Positions 28,273 to 43,245 of a DNA stretch of 64,000 nucleotides are shown here, piece after piece. The position numbers and the translations under genes are program-made. The notes under the pieces were generated by a model, which saw nothing but the letters and a program-made list of their open reading frames with translations, was not told where the DNA came from and did not search any database. The DNA is taken from positions 2,046,001 to 2,110,000 of the forward strand of contig NZ_CP076543.1 of NCBI RefSeq assembly GCF_030440515.1, read 5' to 3'. Within the stretch, counting starts at the first letter, position 1. Each line of letters begins with the position of its first letter. The DNA comes from Streptomyces xanthophaeus (GTDB taxonomy: Bacteria > Actinomycetota > Actinomycetes > Streptomycetales > Streptomycetaceae).

Positions 28273-29459
28273 TCGACATGCTCTTCACGGGCACGGCCGT
28301 CGTACTGCTGTGCTTCGCCGCCTACTGGGTACGAGGGCGCGGCGGACACCGCCCCACGGGTACCTGGGCGATGGCGGCGCTGCTGACCTCGTTCGCCCTC
28401 GCCTTCGCCTCCTACGCCCCCGCCGTGGAGCGCGCGGTCGAATCGGTGGTCCCGCACGTCGCCCGACTCCTCAGCAACACCTTCACCCTGACGGCGGCCA
28501 CCTCGGTCCTCGCCTTCCTCTTCCAGCTCAACCTGGACCGCGAACTGGCCCGCCGGCAGATCCGGCTGCGCGTCCTCGCCCTCGCGGTCTGCGTCGCCGG
28601 CATGACCGTCTTCTTCACCGCCGAACAACTCACGGGACGAAGCCCGGTGTTGTACGCGTGCTACGTGCTCGTCTACATCTCCTACCTGGGGTACACGGCC
28701 AAGGACTTCCTGCTGCAGACCTGGGCCCAGTCCAACCGCTCGGCCCGCCGCAGTCAGCGCTGGGGCCTGCGCACGACCTCGATCGGCTGTGGCTTCGCCC
28801 TCGTCTACGCCGCGTACAAGCTCTTCGCCCTGGTCTCCATCGGCCTCGGCCTGGGGCTCGTACCCGACCACGCCCGGTGTTCGAGCCCGCTGACGCCCTT
28901 CCGCTGCACGTTCAGCGTGACCGCGCCCGCCGTCGCCGTCCTCCTGATCACCGTCGGACTCACCCTCCCCGCCCTGCTGTGGCCGCTCAGCCGGCTGCGC
29001 CGCCGCCGCTGGGAACGGAGCTCGTTCACCGCGCTGGAACACCTGTGGCGGGAGGTCACCTCGGCGGTCCCCGAAGTCGTGCTCGACCCGGGCCGCACCG
29101 AGGCGGACACCCATGACCTCGACTTCCACCTCCACCGCCGGGTCATCGAGATCAACGACTGCGTGCTGGCCCTGCGCCCGTACCGCCGAGCGTCGGTACG
29201 GGACGCCGCGGCCGCCGCGGCCGCCCGCGCGGGCACGGCCGGCACCCCCGAGGGCGACGCCGAGGTGGAGGCGGCGGTCATCGCCGCGGCCGTCGACGCG
29301 AAGCACACCGGACTGCCCCTCGACGGCGACGAGGCCCCGCCCGCCGCCGGCACCCGCTCCCGCAAGGGCGACCTCCCGGCGGAGACCGCGTGGCTGCTGC
29401 TCGTGGCGGCCGCCTACGCGCGCCGCCCGGCACCCGAGAACGCGGGCGTGGCCTCGTGA
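28269..29459 (+). CDS. Multispanning membrane protein, MAB_1171c-type putative transporter
   Basis: A 396-aa protein. The first 240 residues contain about seven hydrophobic helices (MLFTGTAVVLLCFAAYWV, WAMAALLTSFALAFASYAP, LTAATSVLAFLFQL, VLALAVCVAGMTVFF, VLYACYVLVYISYLGY, SIGCGFALVYAAYKLFA, APAVAVLLITVGLTLPALL). A cytoplasmic tail of about 150 residues follows with DFHLHRRVIEINDCVLALRPY, a signature of the MAB_1171c-like family found beside XRE/ImmA genes in streptomycetes. Transport function is not demonstrated by sequence. It starts inside the peptidase stop, and its own stop overlaps the following P450 GTG (GTGA). Confidence 0.8.
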   Translation: MIDMLFTGTAVVLLCFAAYWVRGRGGHRPTGTWAMAALLTSFALAFASYAPAVERAVESVVPHVARLLSNTFTLTAATSVLAFLFQLNLDRELARRQIRLRVLALAVCVAGMTVFFTAEQLTGRSPVLYACYVLVYISYLGYTAKDFLLQTWAQSNRSARRSQRWGLRTTSIGCGFALVYAAYKLFALVSIGLGLGLVPDHARCSSPLTPFRCTFSVTAPAVAVLLITVGLTLPALLWPLSRLRRRRWERSSFTALEHLWREVTSAVPEVVLDPGRTEADTHDLDFHLHRRVIEINDCVLALRPYRRASVRDAAAAAAARAGTAGTPEGDAEVEAAVIAAAVDAKHTGLPLDGDEAPPAAGTRSRKGDLPAETAWLLLVAAAYARRPAPENAGVAS

Positions 29460-30646
29460 CCGCCCCGCGCCAGGACCCCCTGCGCGACCCGCGCTTCTTC
29501 GCCGACCCCTACCCCACGTACGACCGGCTGCGCGAAGGCTGCCCGGTCCGGCGGATCCCCACCGGCTCCGGCGGACACCACGCGTACCTGATCACCGGTC
29601 ACCCCGAGGCCCGCGAGGCGTTCACCGACCCCCGCCTGTCCAAGGACACGGCCCGCTTCTTCGCCGACCGGCCCTCGAACCGCGACCTGCACCCGGCGAT
29701 CTCCCGCAACATGCTGGCGAGCGACCCGCCCGCGCACACCCGCCACCGGCGGGTGGCGACCCGGCTGTTCACGACCGGCCGCGTCCGGGAACTGCGCCCG
29801 TTCATCACCCGGGTCGTGGACGGCCTCACGGCCGCGTGGCGACCCGGCACGGACATCGACCTGGTGGCGGACCTGGCGGTCCCCCTGCCGGTCACCGTCG
29901 TCTGCGAACTGCTGGGCGTCCCCGAAACCGACCGCGCCGCCCTCGCCGCCCGATCCCACGACCTCTTCGACGCGACCGACACCGACCGCGTCGACGCCGC
30001 GTCACACCACATCGGCGACTACCTCACCCACCTGATCGACACGGCGCGCACCACCCCCGGCGACGGCCCGCTCCACTCCCTCCTGCGCGACTGCGACGAG
30101 GGCGGCCTCGACCGGGACGAGACCGTCTCCCTGGCCGCCCTCCTCCTGGTCGCCGGGCACGAGACCACCACCCACTTCATCGGCAACGCCGTCCTGGCCC
30201 TGCTCCGGCACCCGGAGGCGTTCGACCGCGTGCGCCGGGACCCGGACCTGATCCCCGGCGCCCTCGACGAACTGCTCCGCTTCGACTCCCCGGTGAGCGT
30301 GGCCACCTTCCGGCACAGCACGCAGGACCTGCGCATCGGCGGCATCGACATCCCGGCCGGCTTTCCGGTGCTCATCGCCCCCGGTGCCGCGAACCGCGAC
30401 CCGGCGGCGTTCCCCGACCCGAACAGCCTGGACCTCGACCGGGACACCACCGCCCACCTCTCCTTCGGCCACGGCATCCACCGCTGCCCCGGCGCCCCCC
30501 TGGCCCGCGCCGAGGCGGAGATCGCCCTGCGCACCCTGGTGACCCGCTTCCCGGACACCCGCCTGGCCACCCCCGCGGAATCCCCGGCCTGGCGCCGGAC
30601 CCGCCTCACCCGCGGCCTGACCGCCCTCCCCCTCACCCTGGCCTGA
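29456..30646 (+). CDS. Cytochrome P450
   Basis: A 396-aa class I-type bacterial P450. I-helix oxygen-activation motif AGHETTT near residue 235; ExxR as ELLRF; heme-binding FGHGIHRCPG with the thiolate Cys near residue 343. The N-terminus (DPLRDPRFFADPYPTYDRLREG) is typical. GTG start overlaps the membrane-protein stop by 4 nt, so it is the fourth gene of the XRE/ImmA/membrane cassette rather than part of the PKS cluster. No ferredoxin is adjacent; the one at 33.4 kb is linked to another P450. Its substrate is unknown. Confidence 0.93.
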   Translation: MTAPRQDPLRDPRFFADPYPTYDRLREGCPVRRIPTGSGGHHAYLITGHPEAREAFTDPRLSKDTARFFADRPSNRDLHPAISRNMLASDPPAHTRHRRVATRLFTTGRVRELRPFITRVVDGLTAAWRPGTDIDLVADLAVPLPVTVVCELLGVPETDRAALAARSHDLFDATDTDRVDAASHHIGDYLTHLIDTARTTPGDGPLHSLLRDCDEGGLDRDETVSLAALLLVAGHETTTHFIGNAVLALLRHPEAFDRVRRDPDLIPGALDELLRFDSPVSVATFRHSTQDLRIGGIDIPAGFPVLIAPGAANRDPAAFPDPNSLDLDRDTTAHLSFGHGIHRCPGAPLARAEAEIALRTLVTRFPDTRLATPAESPAWRRTRLTRGLTALPLTLA

Positions 30647-30959
30647 CCCACCCGACCGGAATCCGGCCGCGTCGTACGAGTCCGGTCCGGTCCGGGGGAA
30701 GCGGCCACCGGCGGGGCTGAATTCGGTCCCGCCGATGTGCGGGACGCCGAGGGAGAGGTGAACTCCCAGGCCGTCATGAAGCACATCACAAACTCGTCAT
30801 TTCACCCTCCTGAAAGAGTCACCGCTCCAGTGATCGCGGGATGACTGCGGAATGTGGTGGGGATTACAGCCAAATGGCTAGAGTCGGCTCGTCGCAAGGC
30901 GCCAGCACTGGATCGATCGTGCCAATTCAGCGCATCTATCCGCTACCCCCGGAGGAAAA
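30647..30959 (+). promoter_or_regulatory. Promoter region at the left boundary of the biosynthetic cluster
   Basis: 313 nt without a gene, visibly less GC-rich from about 30778. A TAGAGT hexamer at 30879-30884 is a candidate -10 for the rightward flavoprotein / P450 / ferredoxin operon. No convincing inverted repeat was seen. Confidence 0.4.
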
Positions 30960-32135
30960 ATGACCACATCCGACACTGCCGCAACTGGCGTCCTTGATGC
31001 AGTCAAGGAAATAATCCCCGCCCTGCGCGGCAACGGTCTGGAAACCGAAAAGCAGCGGCAGCTTCCGGACGAGAACATCGCCCTTCTCGAAAAGGCCGGC
31101 GTCTTCAGGATCGCCGTCCCGGAGCGTTTCGGCGGCCTGGACCTGCCGGTGGCCGAGCAGGCCGAGATCCTGACGGAGATCGCGCGCGGCGACGGGTCGT
31201 CCGGCTGGGTGTCGATGGTGTGGGTGTCCACCGCCTGGATCGCCACGCTGTACCCGGACAAGGCCCAGGAGGAGATCTTCGCGAACGGATCCGTCCGGAT
31301 CTCCGGCGGGTTCACGCCCTCGGGCACGCTCACGCCGGTCGACGGCGGATACGTGCTGAACGGGACCTGGCGCTTCAACACCGGTGTCGCCGGCGCGGAC
31401 TGGAACGTCCACGCGGCGCTGGTCGAGCGGGAGGACGGGCAGCACGAGGAGCTCTTCGCGATCGTGCCGCGCGAGAGCGTCACGGTCGCCGACGACTGGG
31501 ACGTCTTCGGCGCGGCCGGCACCGGCAGTGCGACCTCCACCGTGAAGGACCTGTTCGTCCCGGCCCACCGCGTGGTGGACGCCGCGGTGTTCGACGCCTC
31601 GACGCGTGACCGGTGGAACGCCGACCTGAACGGCCGCAACTACGGCCTGACCAGCTACATCCTGGCGACGTGCGCACCCGTGTACATCGGTCTGGCCAAG
31701 GCCGCCGTGGAGATCTTCACCGAGCGGACTCCCGGCAAGGCCATCACCTACACCGAGTGGACGGACCAGGCCGAGCACCCGCACACGCACGTACAGCTGG
31801 CGGTCGCCGCCAACAAGGTCGCCGCGTGCGAGGCGCTGGCCGAGAAGTGGCTGTCGGTCATCCAGAGCAGGGAGGACGCCGGCGAGAAGCTCACCGTCCA
31901 GGAGAAGGCCGCGATCCGCGGCCAGGTCGGCTACGTCGTGCAGACGACGAAGGAAGCGGTGGAGACGCTCTACGCCATCAGCTCGGCCTCGACGATCCTG
32001 CGCAGCAACCCCTTCCAGCGCGTCTTCCGGGACATCACCGCGCTGTCGCTCCACGGCCTGCTCACTCCGGTCAGCTCCCTGGAGGCCCACGGCCGCGTCC
32101 TGCTGGGGCTGGAGCCCCGTACCGATTACATCTGA
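30960..32135 (+). CDS. Acyl-CoA-dehydrogenase-fold flavoprotein, probable group D oxygenase
   Basis: A 391-aa protein with the N-terminal helical and middle beta domains of the acyl-CoA dehydrogenase superfamily (RIAVPERFGGLDLPVAEQAEILTEIARGDGSSGW; ISGGFTPSGTLTPVDGGYVLNGTWRFNTG; DWDVFGAAGTGSATSTVKDLFVPAHRVV). It resembles HpaB/DszC-like flavin-dependent monooxygenases more than true fatty-acid enzymes. The usual catalytic Glu of acyl-CoA dehydrogenases is not apparent in the C-terminal helix bundle, though this cannot be settled without alignment. ATG preceded by GGAGG. It probably oxidises the polyketide or its amine; a dehydrogenase role is the alternative. First gene of a three-gene operon. 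Confidence 0.75.
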   Translation: MTTSDTAATGVLDAVKEIIPALRGNGLETEKQRQLPDENIALLEKAGVFRIAVPERFGGLDLPVAEQAEILTEIARGDGSSGWVSMVWVSTAWIATLYPDKAQEEIFANGSVRISGGFTPSGTLTPVDGGYVLNGTWRFNTGVAGADWNVHAALVEREDGQHEELFAIVPRESVTVADDWDVFGAAGTGSATSTVKDLFVPAHRVVDAAVFDASTRDRWNADLNGRNYGLTSYILATCAPVYIGLAKAAVEIFTERTPGKAITYTEWTDQAEHPHTHVQLAVAANKVAACEALAEKWLSVIQSREDAGEKLTVQEKAAIRGQVGYVVQTTKEAVETLYAISSASTILRSNPFQRVFRDITALSLHGLLTPVSSLEAHGRVLLGLEPRTDYI

Positions 32136-32159
32136 TTGGTCGAATTCAGGAGACGCCAC

Positions 32160-33407
32160 ATGACAAACGCTCAAGAGGCTCCCGCACTTTTCGATTCCGC
32201 GTACTACCAGGATCCCTATTCGGTGTACGACTGGCTCCGGGTCAATTCCCCGGTCCATCCGTTCCGCTTCCCCCTCGGTGACGTACCGATGCTCTTCCTT
32301 TCCCGGTACGACGACGTCAAGGAGCTGCTGAGCGACCAGCGGTTCAGCAATGACGGCGCCGCCTGGGGCAGTGAGCAGTTCAAGAAGTCCGGGATGATAT
32401 TCGGCGGCGACACGCTGATCGGCCGCATTCTGACGGTGCTCGACCCGCCGGATCACACCCGTGTCCGCAAGCTGGCGATGGGGGCATTCACCCCTCGTCG
32501 CGCCGCCACGTGGACGGAGCCGGTCGAGCGCATCGTAAAGGAGGCGCTCGACGACCTGGAGAAGTCGGACCGTCCCGACGTCATGGATTTCGCGAGCAAG
32601 ATCCCGGCGGTCGTCACGGGTGAGATCCTCGGCTTCCCGCTGGACCGGTTCGCCGACATGCTCCATGCCATCGAGCGGGCCTTCCACCTCGACCCGGACA
32701 ACCCGGACAACGAGGCCGAGGTCTCGGCGGCCTTCGAGGAGATCGTCACCTACGGCCGGGAACTGATCGTCGAGAAGCGCCGCAACCCCGGCGACGACCT
32801 GACGTCCGTGTTCATCCAGGCACGCGACGGCGAGGACCGCCTGACCGAGGACGAGCTCGTCTCCATGGTCGCCGTGATGATCATGGCGGGCATCGACACC
32901 ACCCGCAATCTGATCGGCTCCGCCGTCCTCGGGCTGTTCGACCACCCGGACCAGCAGAAGCTGCTGGTCGAGAACGAGGAGCTGGTCGCACCCGCGGTCG
33001 AGGAGTTCCTGCGCTACGACGGCGCCTTCTGCGTCGGCCTGTTCCGCATCGCCAAGGAGGACCTGGTGTTCAAGGGGGTTCCGGTGCCCGCCGGCACCCC
33101 TGTGGTCGCCGGGCTCCAGGCCGCCAACCACGATCCCGAGAAGTACACCGACCCCAATAACCTGGACATCACCCGCGAAGGCCCGCGGCACCTGGCCCTC
33201 GGCCATGGACTGCACAACTGCATGGGTGCTGCCCTGGCCCGTCTGGAGACCGGTATCGCGGTTCCGGCGCTGCTGCGCCGTTTCCCGCAGATGCGGCTCT
33301 CGGTTCCGCGTTCGGAGATCATGTTCGAGGAGAACTGGCTGCTGCGCAGCCTTCCGAACCTCCCCGTGGACCTGTACGGCGGCGGGCCTCGCCCCACCGG
33401 CAAGTGA
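32160..33407 (+). CDS. Cytochrome P450 of the biosynthetic cluster
   Basis: A 415-aa P450. I-helix MAGIDTTRN near residue 248; ExxR in EEFLRYDG; heme loop LGHGLHNCMG, with Leu replacing the common initial Phe. ATG 32160 has AGGAGA 7 nt upstream and lies 24 nt after the flavoprotein stop. The adjacent ferredoxin gene is its likely electron donor. As a tailoring enzyme it would hydroxylate or epoxidise the released polyketide product; the site cannot be read from sequence. Confidence 0.93.
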   Translation: MTNAQEAPALFDSAYYQDPYSVYDWLRVNSPVHPFRFPLGDVPMLFLSRYDDVKELLSDQRFSNDGAAWGSEQFKKSGMIFGGDTLIGRILTVLDPPDHTRVRKLAMGAFTPRRAATWTEPVERIVKEALDDLEKSDRPDVMDFASKIPAVVTGEILGFPLDRFADMLHAIERAFHLDPDNPDNEAEVSAAFEEIVTYGRELIVEKRRNPGDDLTSVFIQARDGEDRLTEDELVSMVAVMIMAGIDTTRNLIGSAVLGLFDHPDQQKLLVENEELVAPAVEEFLRYDGAFCVGLFRIAKEDLVFKGVPVPAGTPVVAGLQAANHDPEKYTDPNNLDITREGPRHLALGHGLHNCMGAALARLETGIAVPALLRRFPQMRLSVPRSEIMFEENWLLRSLPNLPVDLYGGGPRPTGK

Positions 33408-33418
33408 GGGACCGACCG

Positions 33419-33631
33419 ATGACACACATCCTCTCCGTCGACAAGACGGTCTGCACCGGGGCGGGTACTTGTGAAGCGATGCACCCGAAGCTGTTCCGGG
33501 TGGTCGACGACGGGTACGCCGTCGCGCTCAGGACGGAGCTCGACGACCCGGCGGACGTCCGGGACGCGGGCGACGTCCTGGATGTCTGCCCCACCGAGGC
33601 GATCCTGCTGACCCTGGCGGCAGGCGCGTAG
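33419..33631 (+). CDS. [3Fe-4S] ferredoxin, P450 partner
   Basis: A 70-aa ferredoxin with three cluster Cys: two in VCTGAGTCEAMHPKLF and one in DVCPTEAI. This spacing is typical of streptomycete 3Fe-4S/4Fe-4S ferredoxins that feed P450s. It starts 11 nt after the P450 stop. An in-frame GTG at 33404 overlapping the P450 stop is an alternative, but the family N-terminus begins at MTHILSVDKTVC. It ends before a strong bidirectional terminator. Confidence 0.93.
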   Translation: MTHILSVDKTVCTGAGTCEAMHPKLFRVVDDGYAVALRTELDDPADVRDAGDVLDVCPTEAILLTLAAGA

Positions 33632-33671
33632 CGCCCGGAGAACCACCGGCTGCGAGGCCGGGGAACACGCC

Positions 33672-33707
33672 ACGGGCGGGCGGCGCCGATCGGCGCCGCC
33701 CGCCCGT
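33672..33707. terminator. Perfect 36-nt palindromic bidirectional terminator
   Basis: Arms ACGGGCGGGCGGCGCC / GGCGCCGCCCGCCCGT surround GATC. It lies between the convergent ferredoxin and amine oxidase genes. Confidence 0.85.
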
Positions 33708-33712
33708 CTGTC

Positions 33713-33732
33713 GTGCTGTGCTGTGCTGTGCT
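33713..33732. repeat. GTGCT pentamer repeated four times
   Basis: A short tandem repeat directly follows the palindromic terminator in the convergent gap. It looks like slippage; no function is assigned. Confidence 0.7.
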
Positions 33733-33795
33733 GTTCAGTTCCGCGAAGCGCGCAGTGGTGCGGCCCGGTGCGGACGCACGGAGGAACGCGGTCCG

Positions 33796-35229
33796 TCAGC
33801 CGGCGATGACCGCAGCCTGCTGCGCGGCGGTGAGGCCGGACTCGATGGCCCCTTCCACGAACGCGCCGTACCAGCCGCTGGCGATGTCCGATCCCGCGAA
33901 CACCATCCGCCCGTGGGGCTGCTGGATGTCCGGCAGCTGACGCAGGAGCTGCCCCGGCTTGCGCATGCCCCAGCCTCCGCGCGTGTACGTGTCCTTGCCC
34001 CACTGCATGGCCCGGTAGTCGACCACGGTGGCTTCGGGGACCATGCTCCGCACGGCCGCCTTGACCGCTGCGGCGTCGGAGACGTTGAGCCCGGACCCGG
34101 CGAAGGCCACGTAGAGCCGGCTGCCGTCGGCGAGCTGCTTCTGCGGCAGCATCAACAGGATCGGAGAGCCCTCCGGCGCCTGGGCGTAGACGGCGTCGGA
34201 GACGCCGCGCACCTGCAGCCAGAGCTTGGTGGCGGTCGGCACCCCGACACCTTCCACCGCCGCGTCGGCGTGCACCTTCGGCAGGCCCGGGTTGAAGGTG
34301 ATGGTCCGCCAGACGTTCACCGGTACGGCGACGACGACGACGGGGGCCTGGTAGGTCAGGCCACTGGCCGTCTTGACCCTGGTGAGGCCCTTGCCGGTGT
34401 CGGTGACCGCGGTGACCGGGGCGTTGTACCGGATCCTGGCGGTGGACTGCGCGAACATCGCTTTGAGGAGGGAGACCATGCCCCCTGCGGGCTTGAGGCT
34501 CATGGTCGACTCGAAGCCCTCGTACGTCCCGCCGGCGAGCTGGAACCACTGGGCCATGCCCGCCAGGCCGCCGGTGGAGCTGGGGCCTCCGGCGAAGACG
34601 GAGGTGGAACCGTTGATCCACTTCTGGTCGGTGGCCGAGAGGCCCAGCTGGGCCAGGCGTGCGGCCAGCGACGTGGCGTCCACGCTCGCCACCAGGTCCT
34701 TCCGGTACAGCGGCTCCAGGGGGCGCTCGAAGTACGTCTCGGAGCCGGCGTAGAACTGGCCGAAAAGCGTGCCGAGGTGCCCGAAGGCATCCGCCGGGGA
34801 CTGGCTCACGAAGCCCGTGGCGCCCGGCATGACCGCGCGGGTGGCCGCCACGTCCAGGCTGGTGGCGATGTTGTAGCGCCGCAGCTCGCGTTCCACGTTG
34901 GTCTGGCCCGGGCCGAACCAGCCGCCGCCGATGTCGACCTGCTCGCCGGCGAACGAGCCGGTCCAGATGCGGCCGCCGATACGGTCCCGGGCTTCGAGCA
35001 CCAGGGTGTTCAGGCCCTTGGCCGCCAGTTCACGGGCGGCCGTGCCGCCCGCGTAGCCGGCTCCGATGACGATCGCGTCCCAGGTCAGCTCCTCCACGGC
35101 CGATGCCCGCCCGGCCGTGGTGGCGGCCAGCGTGGATGCGAGGGCCGTGACACCTGCCGCCTTCAGCAGCGACCGACGACCTATGGTCCGGTCCGAGGAG
35201 ACTGTGTAATTTCCGCCATGACGATTCAC
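33796..35229 (-). CDS. Tat-exported flavin monoamine oxidase family protein
   Basis: A 477-aa FAD amine oxidase. The N-terminal Tat signal GRRSLLKAAGVTALASTLAAT with an Ala-x-Ala site (GRASA) is followed by the Rossmann FAD motif DAIVIGAGYAGGTAAREL, ...VLEARDRIGGRIWTG, and a C-terminal FAD motif MVFAGSDIASGWYGAFVEGAIESG. GTG 35229 is chosen because AAGGAA lies 5 nt upstream; further in-frame codons upstream look non-coding. Family members oxidise amines or amino acids to imines. If the cluster makes a cyclic amine, late extracellular dehydrogenation is possible. It is divergent from the SARP gene. Confidence 0.88.
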   Translation of the reverse strand: MNRHGGNYTVSSDRTIGRRSLLKAAGVTALASTLAATTAGRASAVEELTWDAIVIGAGYAGGTAARELAAKGLNTLVLEARDRIGGRIWTGSFAGEQVDIGGGWFGPGQTNVERELRRYNIATSLDVAATRAVMPGATGFVSQSPADAFGHLGTLFGQFYAGSETYFERPLEPLYRKDLVASVDATSLAARLAQLGLSATDQKWINGSTSVFAGGPSSTGGLAGMAQWFQLAGGTYEGFESTMSLKPAGGMVSLLKAMFAQSTARIRYNAPVTAVTDTGKGLTRVKTASGLTYQAPVVVVAVPVNVWRTITFNPGLPKVHADAAVEGVGVPTATKLWLQVRGVSDAVYAQAPEGSPILLMLPQKQLADGSRLYVAFAGSGLNVSDAAAVKAAVRSMVPEATVVDYRAMQWGKDTYTRGGWGMRKPGQLLRQLPDIQQPHGRMVFAGSDIASGWYGAFVEGAIESGLTAAQQAAVIAG

Positions 35230-35841
35230 GTGGATTCCTTCGTGGTGGGTGCCTGCTGGACACCGCAATGCGGTTCGACAGCCGGGTAATCCGGGACTGT
35301 CCGTCACTGTGCGTTTTCCGGGACGGCCTTGAATTTCCTGATCTCCCGGCGTGTCGACCGAAAACATACCCACTGGACACGACGCCGCTCTCTGCGGAGA
35401 GTCATCCTCCGGTATGCGGCCGATCACCGGTCGAGGTCCGCCAGGAATGCCAAGTTCCGGCCAGGGCGAGCGATGGCGCGTGCCCCCGTACCGAACTGGC
35501 CAAAACTCCCCTTAAGAAATTGGCCATCCGGGTATCGGTAGCGCCCCGCGAGGGCTGATCACGTCCCGGCGCCCTGTCCCGGACCACCGGCACCGTCGGC
35601 GAAATCCGCGACGAACACCGTCCTGACCTGAGGTAACTTCCCTCACCCGACACCCGCGCGACCGGCGCTCCACCCACCCTCGGTCGCCCAGGCCGGATTC
35701 AGGCCTCCCTCGGCTGCGCACATGGGACACCGTAAGATCATTGGGCAGGTCGGTATCTCGTCAGAACCTCCTATCCGTTCGGCCTGGCCCGTGGCGACCC
35801 CGCGAAGGTCTGATGTAAAGCTTCAGGAAGGAGCAATTGCC
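35230..35841. promoter_or_regulatory. Divergent promoter region between amine oxidase and SARP
   Basis: 612 nt, lower in GC than its surroundings and without a supported gene. TAAGAT at 35733-35738 is a possible -10 for the SARP, which would leave a leader of about 100 nt. No clear inverted repeats or SARP-type direct heptamer repeats were identified by eye. Confidence 0.45.
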
Positions 35842-36618
35842 TTGCGATACGAACTGATGGGCCCCTTCCAGATCCTCACGGACCAGGGAAGGGTGTTGCT
35901 TCCAGGTACACCCAAGGTGTCTCAGCTCCTGGCCCTGCTCCTCGTACGCGCCAACGAATTCGTTCCGCGCGAGATGCTCATTCAGGAGCTGTGGCAGCAG
36001 AATCCGCCGCGCTCCGCACTCAACACCTTGCAGACCTATGTGCACCATGCGCGCCGGCTGCTGGCGGAGGGGGACCGCGGAGCGGGCACGCGGCAGACCG
36101 GGCCGTCTCCTCTGCTCACACGCCCCGGCGGGTACGTGATGCGGGTCGACGAGGCGTCGGTCGACGTCAAACTGTTCGAGCAACTGGTGGCTCGGGGCGA
36201 GTTCGAGCTGAGGGTGGGCAACAGCGAGGACGCGGTCGACGTACTGACCCGGGCGCTCGCGCTGTGGCGCGGTTCCGACCTCTTCAGCATCCGCACGGGC
36301 GATGTTCTGGCGGGGCACGTCGTCCGCCTGGAAGAACTGCGGATCAGAGCGTTCGAGCTGCGGATCGAGGCCATGAAGGACCTGGGCCGGCTGCGCGCCA
36401 TGCTTCCCGAACTGCGGGCGCTCGTCGAGGAGTACCCGCTCAACGAGTGCTTCCACGGGGTGCTGATCTCGGCCCTGCACCAGGCGGGCCGGCGCGCCGA
36501 GGCACTCCAGGCCTACGAGAAGGTGCGCCGGGTCATGCGGGACGAACTGGGCCTGGAGCTCTCCTCCTGGATCCGGCGGCTGCACGAGGAGATGCTCGGC
36601 CCGGCCGTCCCGATGTAG
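35842..36618 (+). CDS. SARP-family pathway-specific activator
   Basis: A 258-aa small SARP. The N-terminal winged-helix OmpR-like domain (RYELMGPFQILTDQGRVLLPGTPKVSQLLALLLVRANEFVPREMLIQELW) is followed by a BTAD domain (VDVKLFEQLVARG, ALALWRGSDLFSI, RAFELRIEAMKDLGR, GVLISALHQAGRRAEALQAYEKVRRVMRDELG). TTG 35842 is the probable start: GAAGGAG precedes it, and SARPs normally begin with this MRYELLGP-like strand. No ATPase or TPR extension follows. It most likely activates the flanking PKS and tailoring genes. It ends convergent with the last PKS gene, separated by a strong terminator. Confidence 0.92.
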   Translation: MRYELMGPFQILTDQGRVLLPGTPKVSQLLALLLVRANEFVPREMLIQELWQQNPPRSALNTLQTYVHHARRLLAEGDRGAGTRQTGPSPLLTRPGGYVMRVDEASVDVKLFEQLVARGEFELRVGNSEDAVDVLTRALALWRGSDLFSIRTGDVLAGHVVRLEELRIRAFELRIEAMKDLGRLRAMLPELRALVEEYPLNECFHGVLISALHQAGRRAEALQAYEKVRRVMRDELGLELSSWIRRLHEEMLGPAVPM

Positions 36619-36628
36619 GCGGTCCGCG

Positions 36629-36673
36629 CGCGCGGAGGGGAGGTGCCCGTCAAGGGCACCTCCCCTCCGCGCG
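36629..36673. terminator. 20-bp-stem bidirectional terminator between SARP and PKS
   Basis: Perfect arms CGCGCGGAGGGGAGGTGCCC / GGGCACCTCCCCTCCGCGCG with loop GTCAA, between convergent stops. Confidence 0.9.
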
Positions 36674-36697
36674 TCCCACGACTGCGTAGTGACGCGG

Positions 36698-43192
<6,495 letters not shown>

Positions 43193-43245
43193 CGGTTCTT
43201 GCTCCTCGGGCGAAGAAGGCTGGGATGGTCGCGAGAGCGGCCGGG

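Noticed and set aside
29456..30646. First P450 as part of the PKS cluster
   Set aside because: It overlaps the membrane protein gene of the XRE/ImmA cassette and is separated from the cluster by a 313-nt promoter region.
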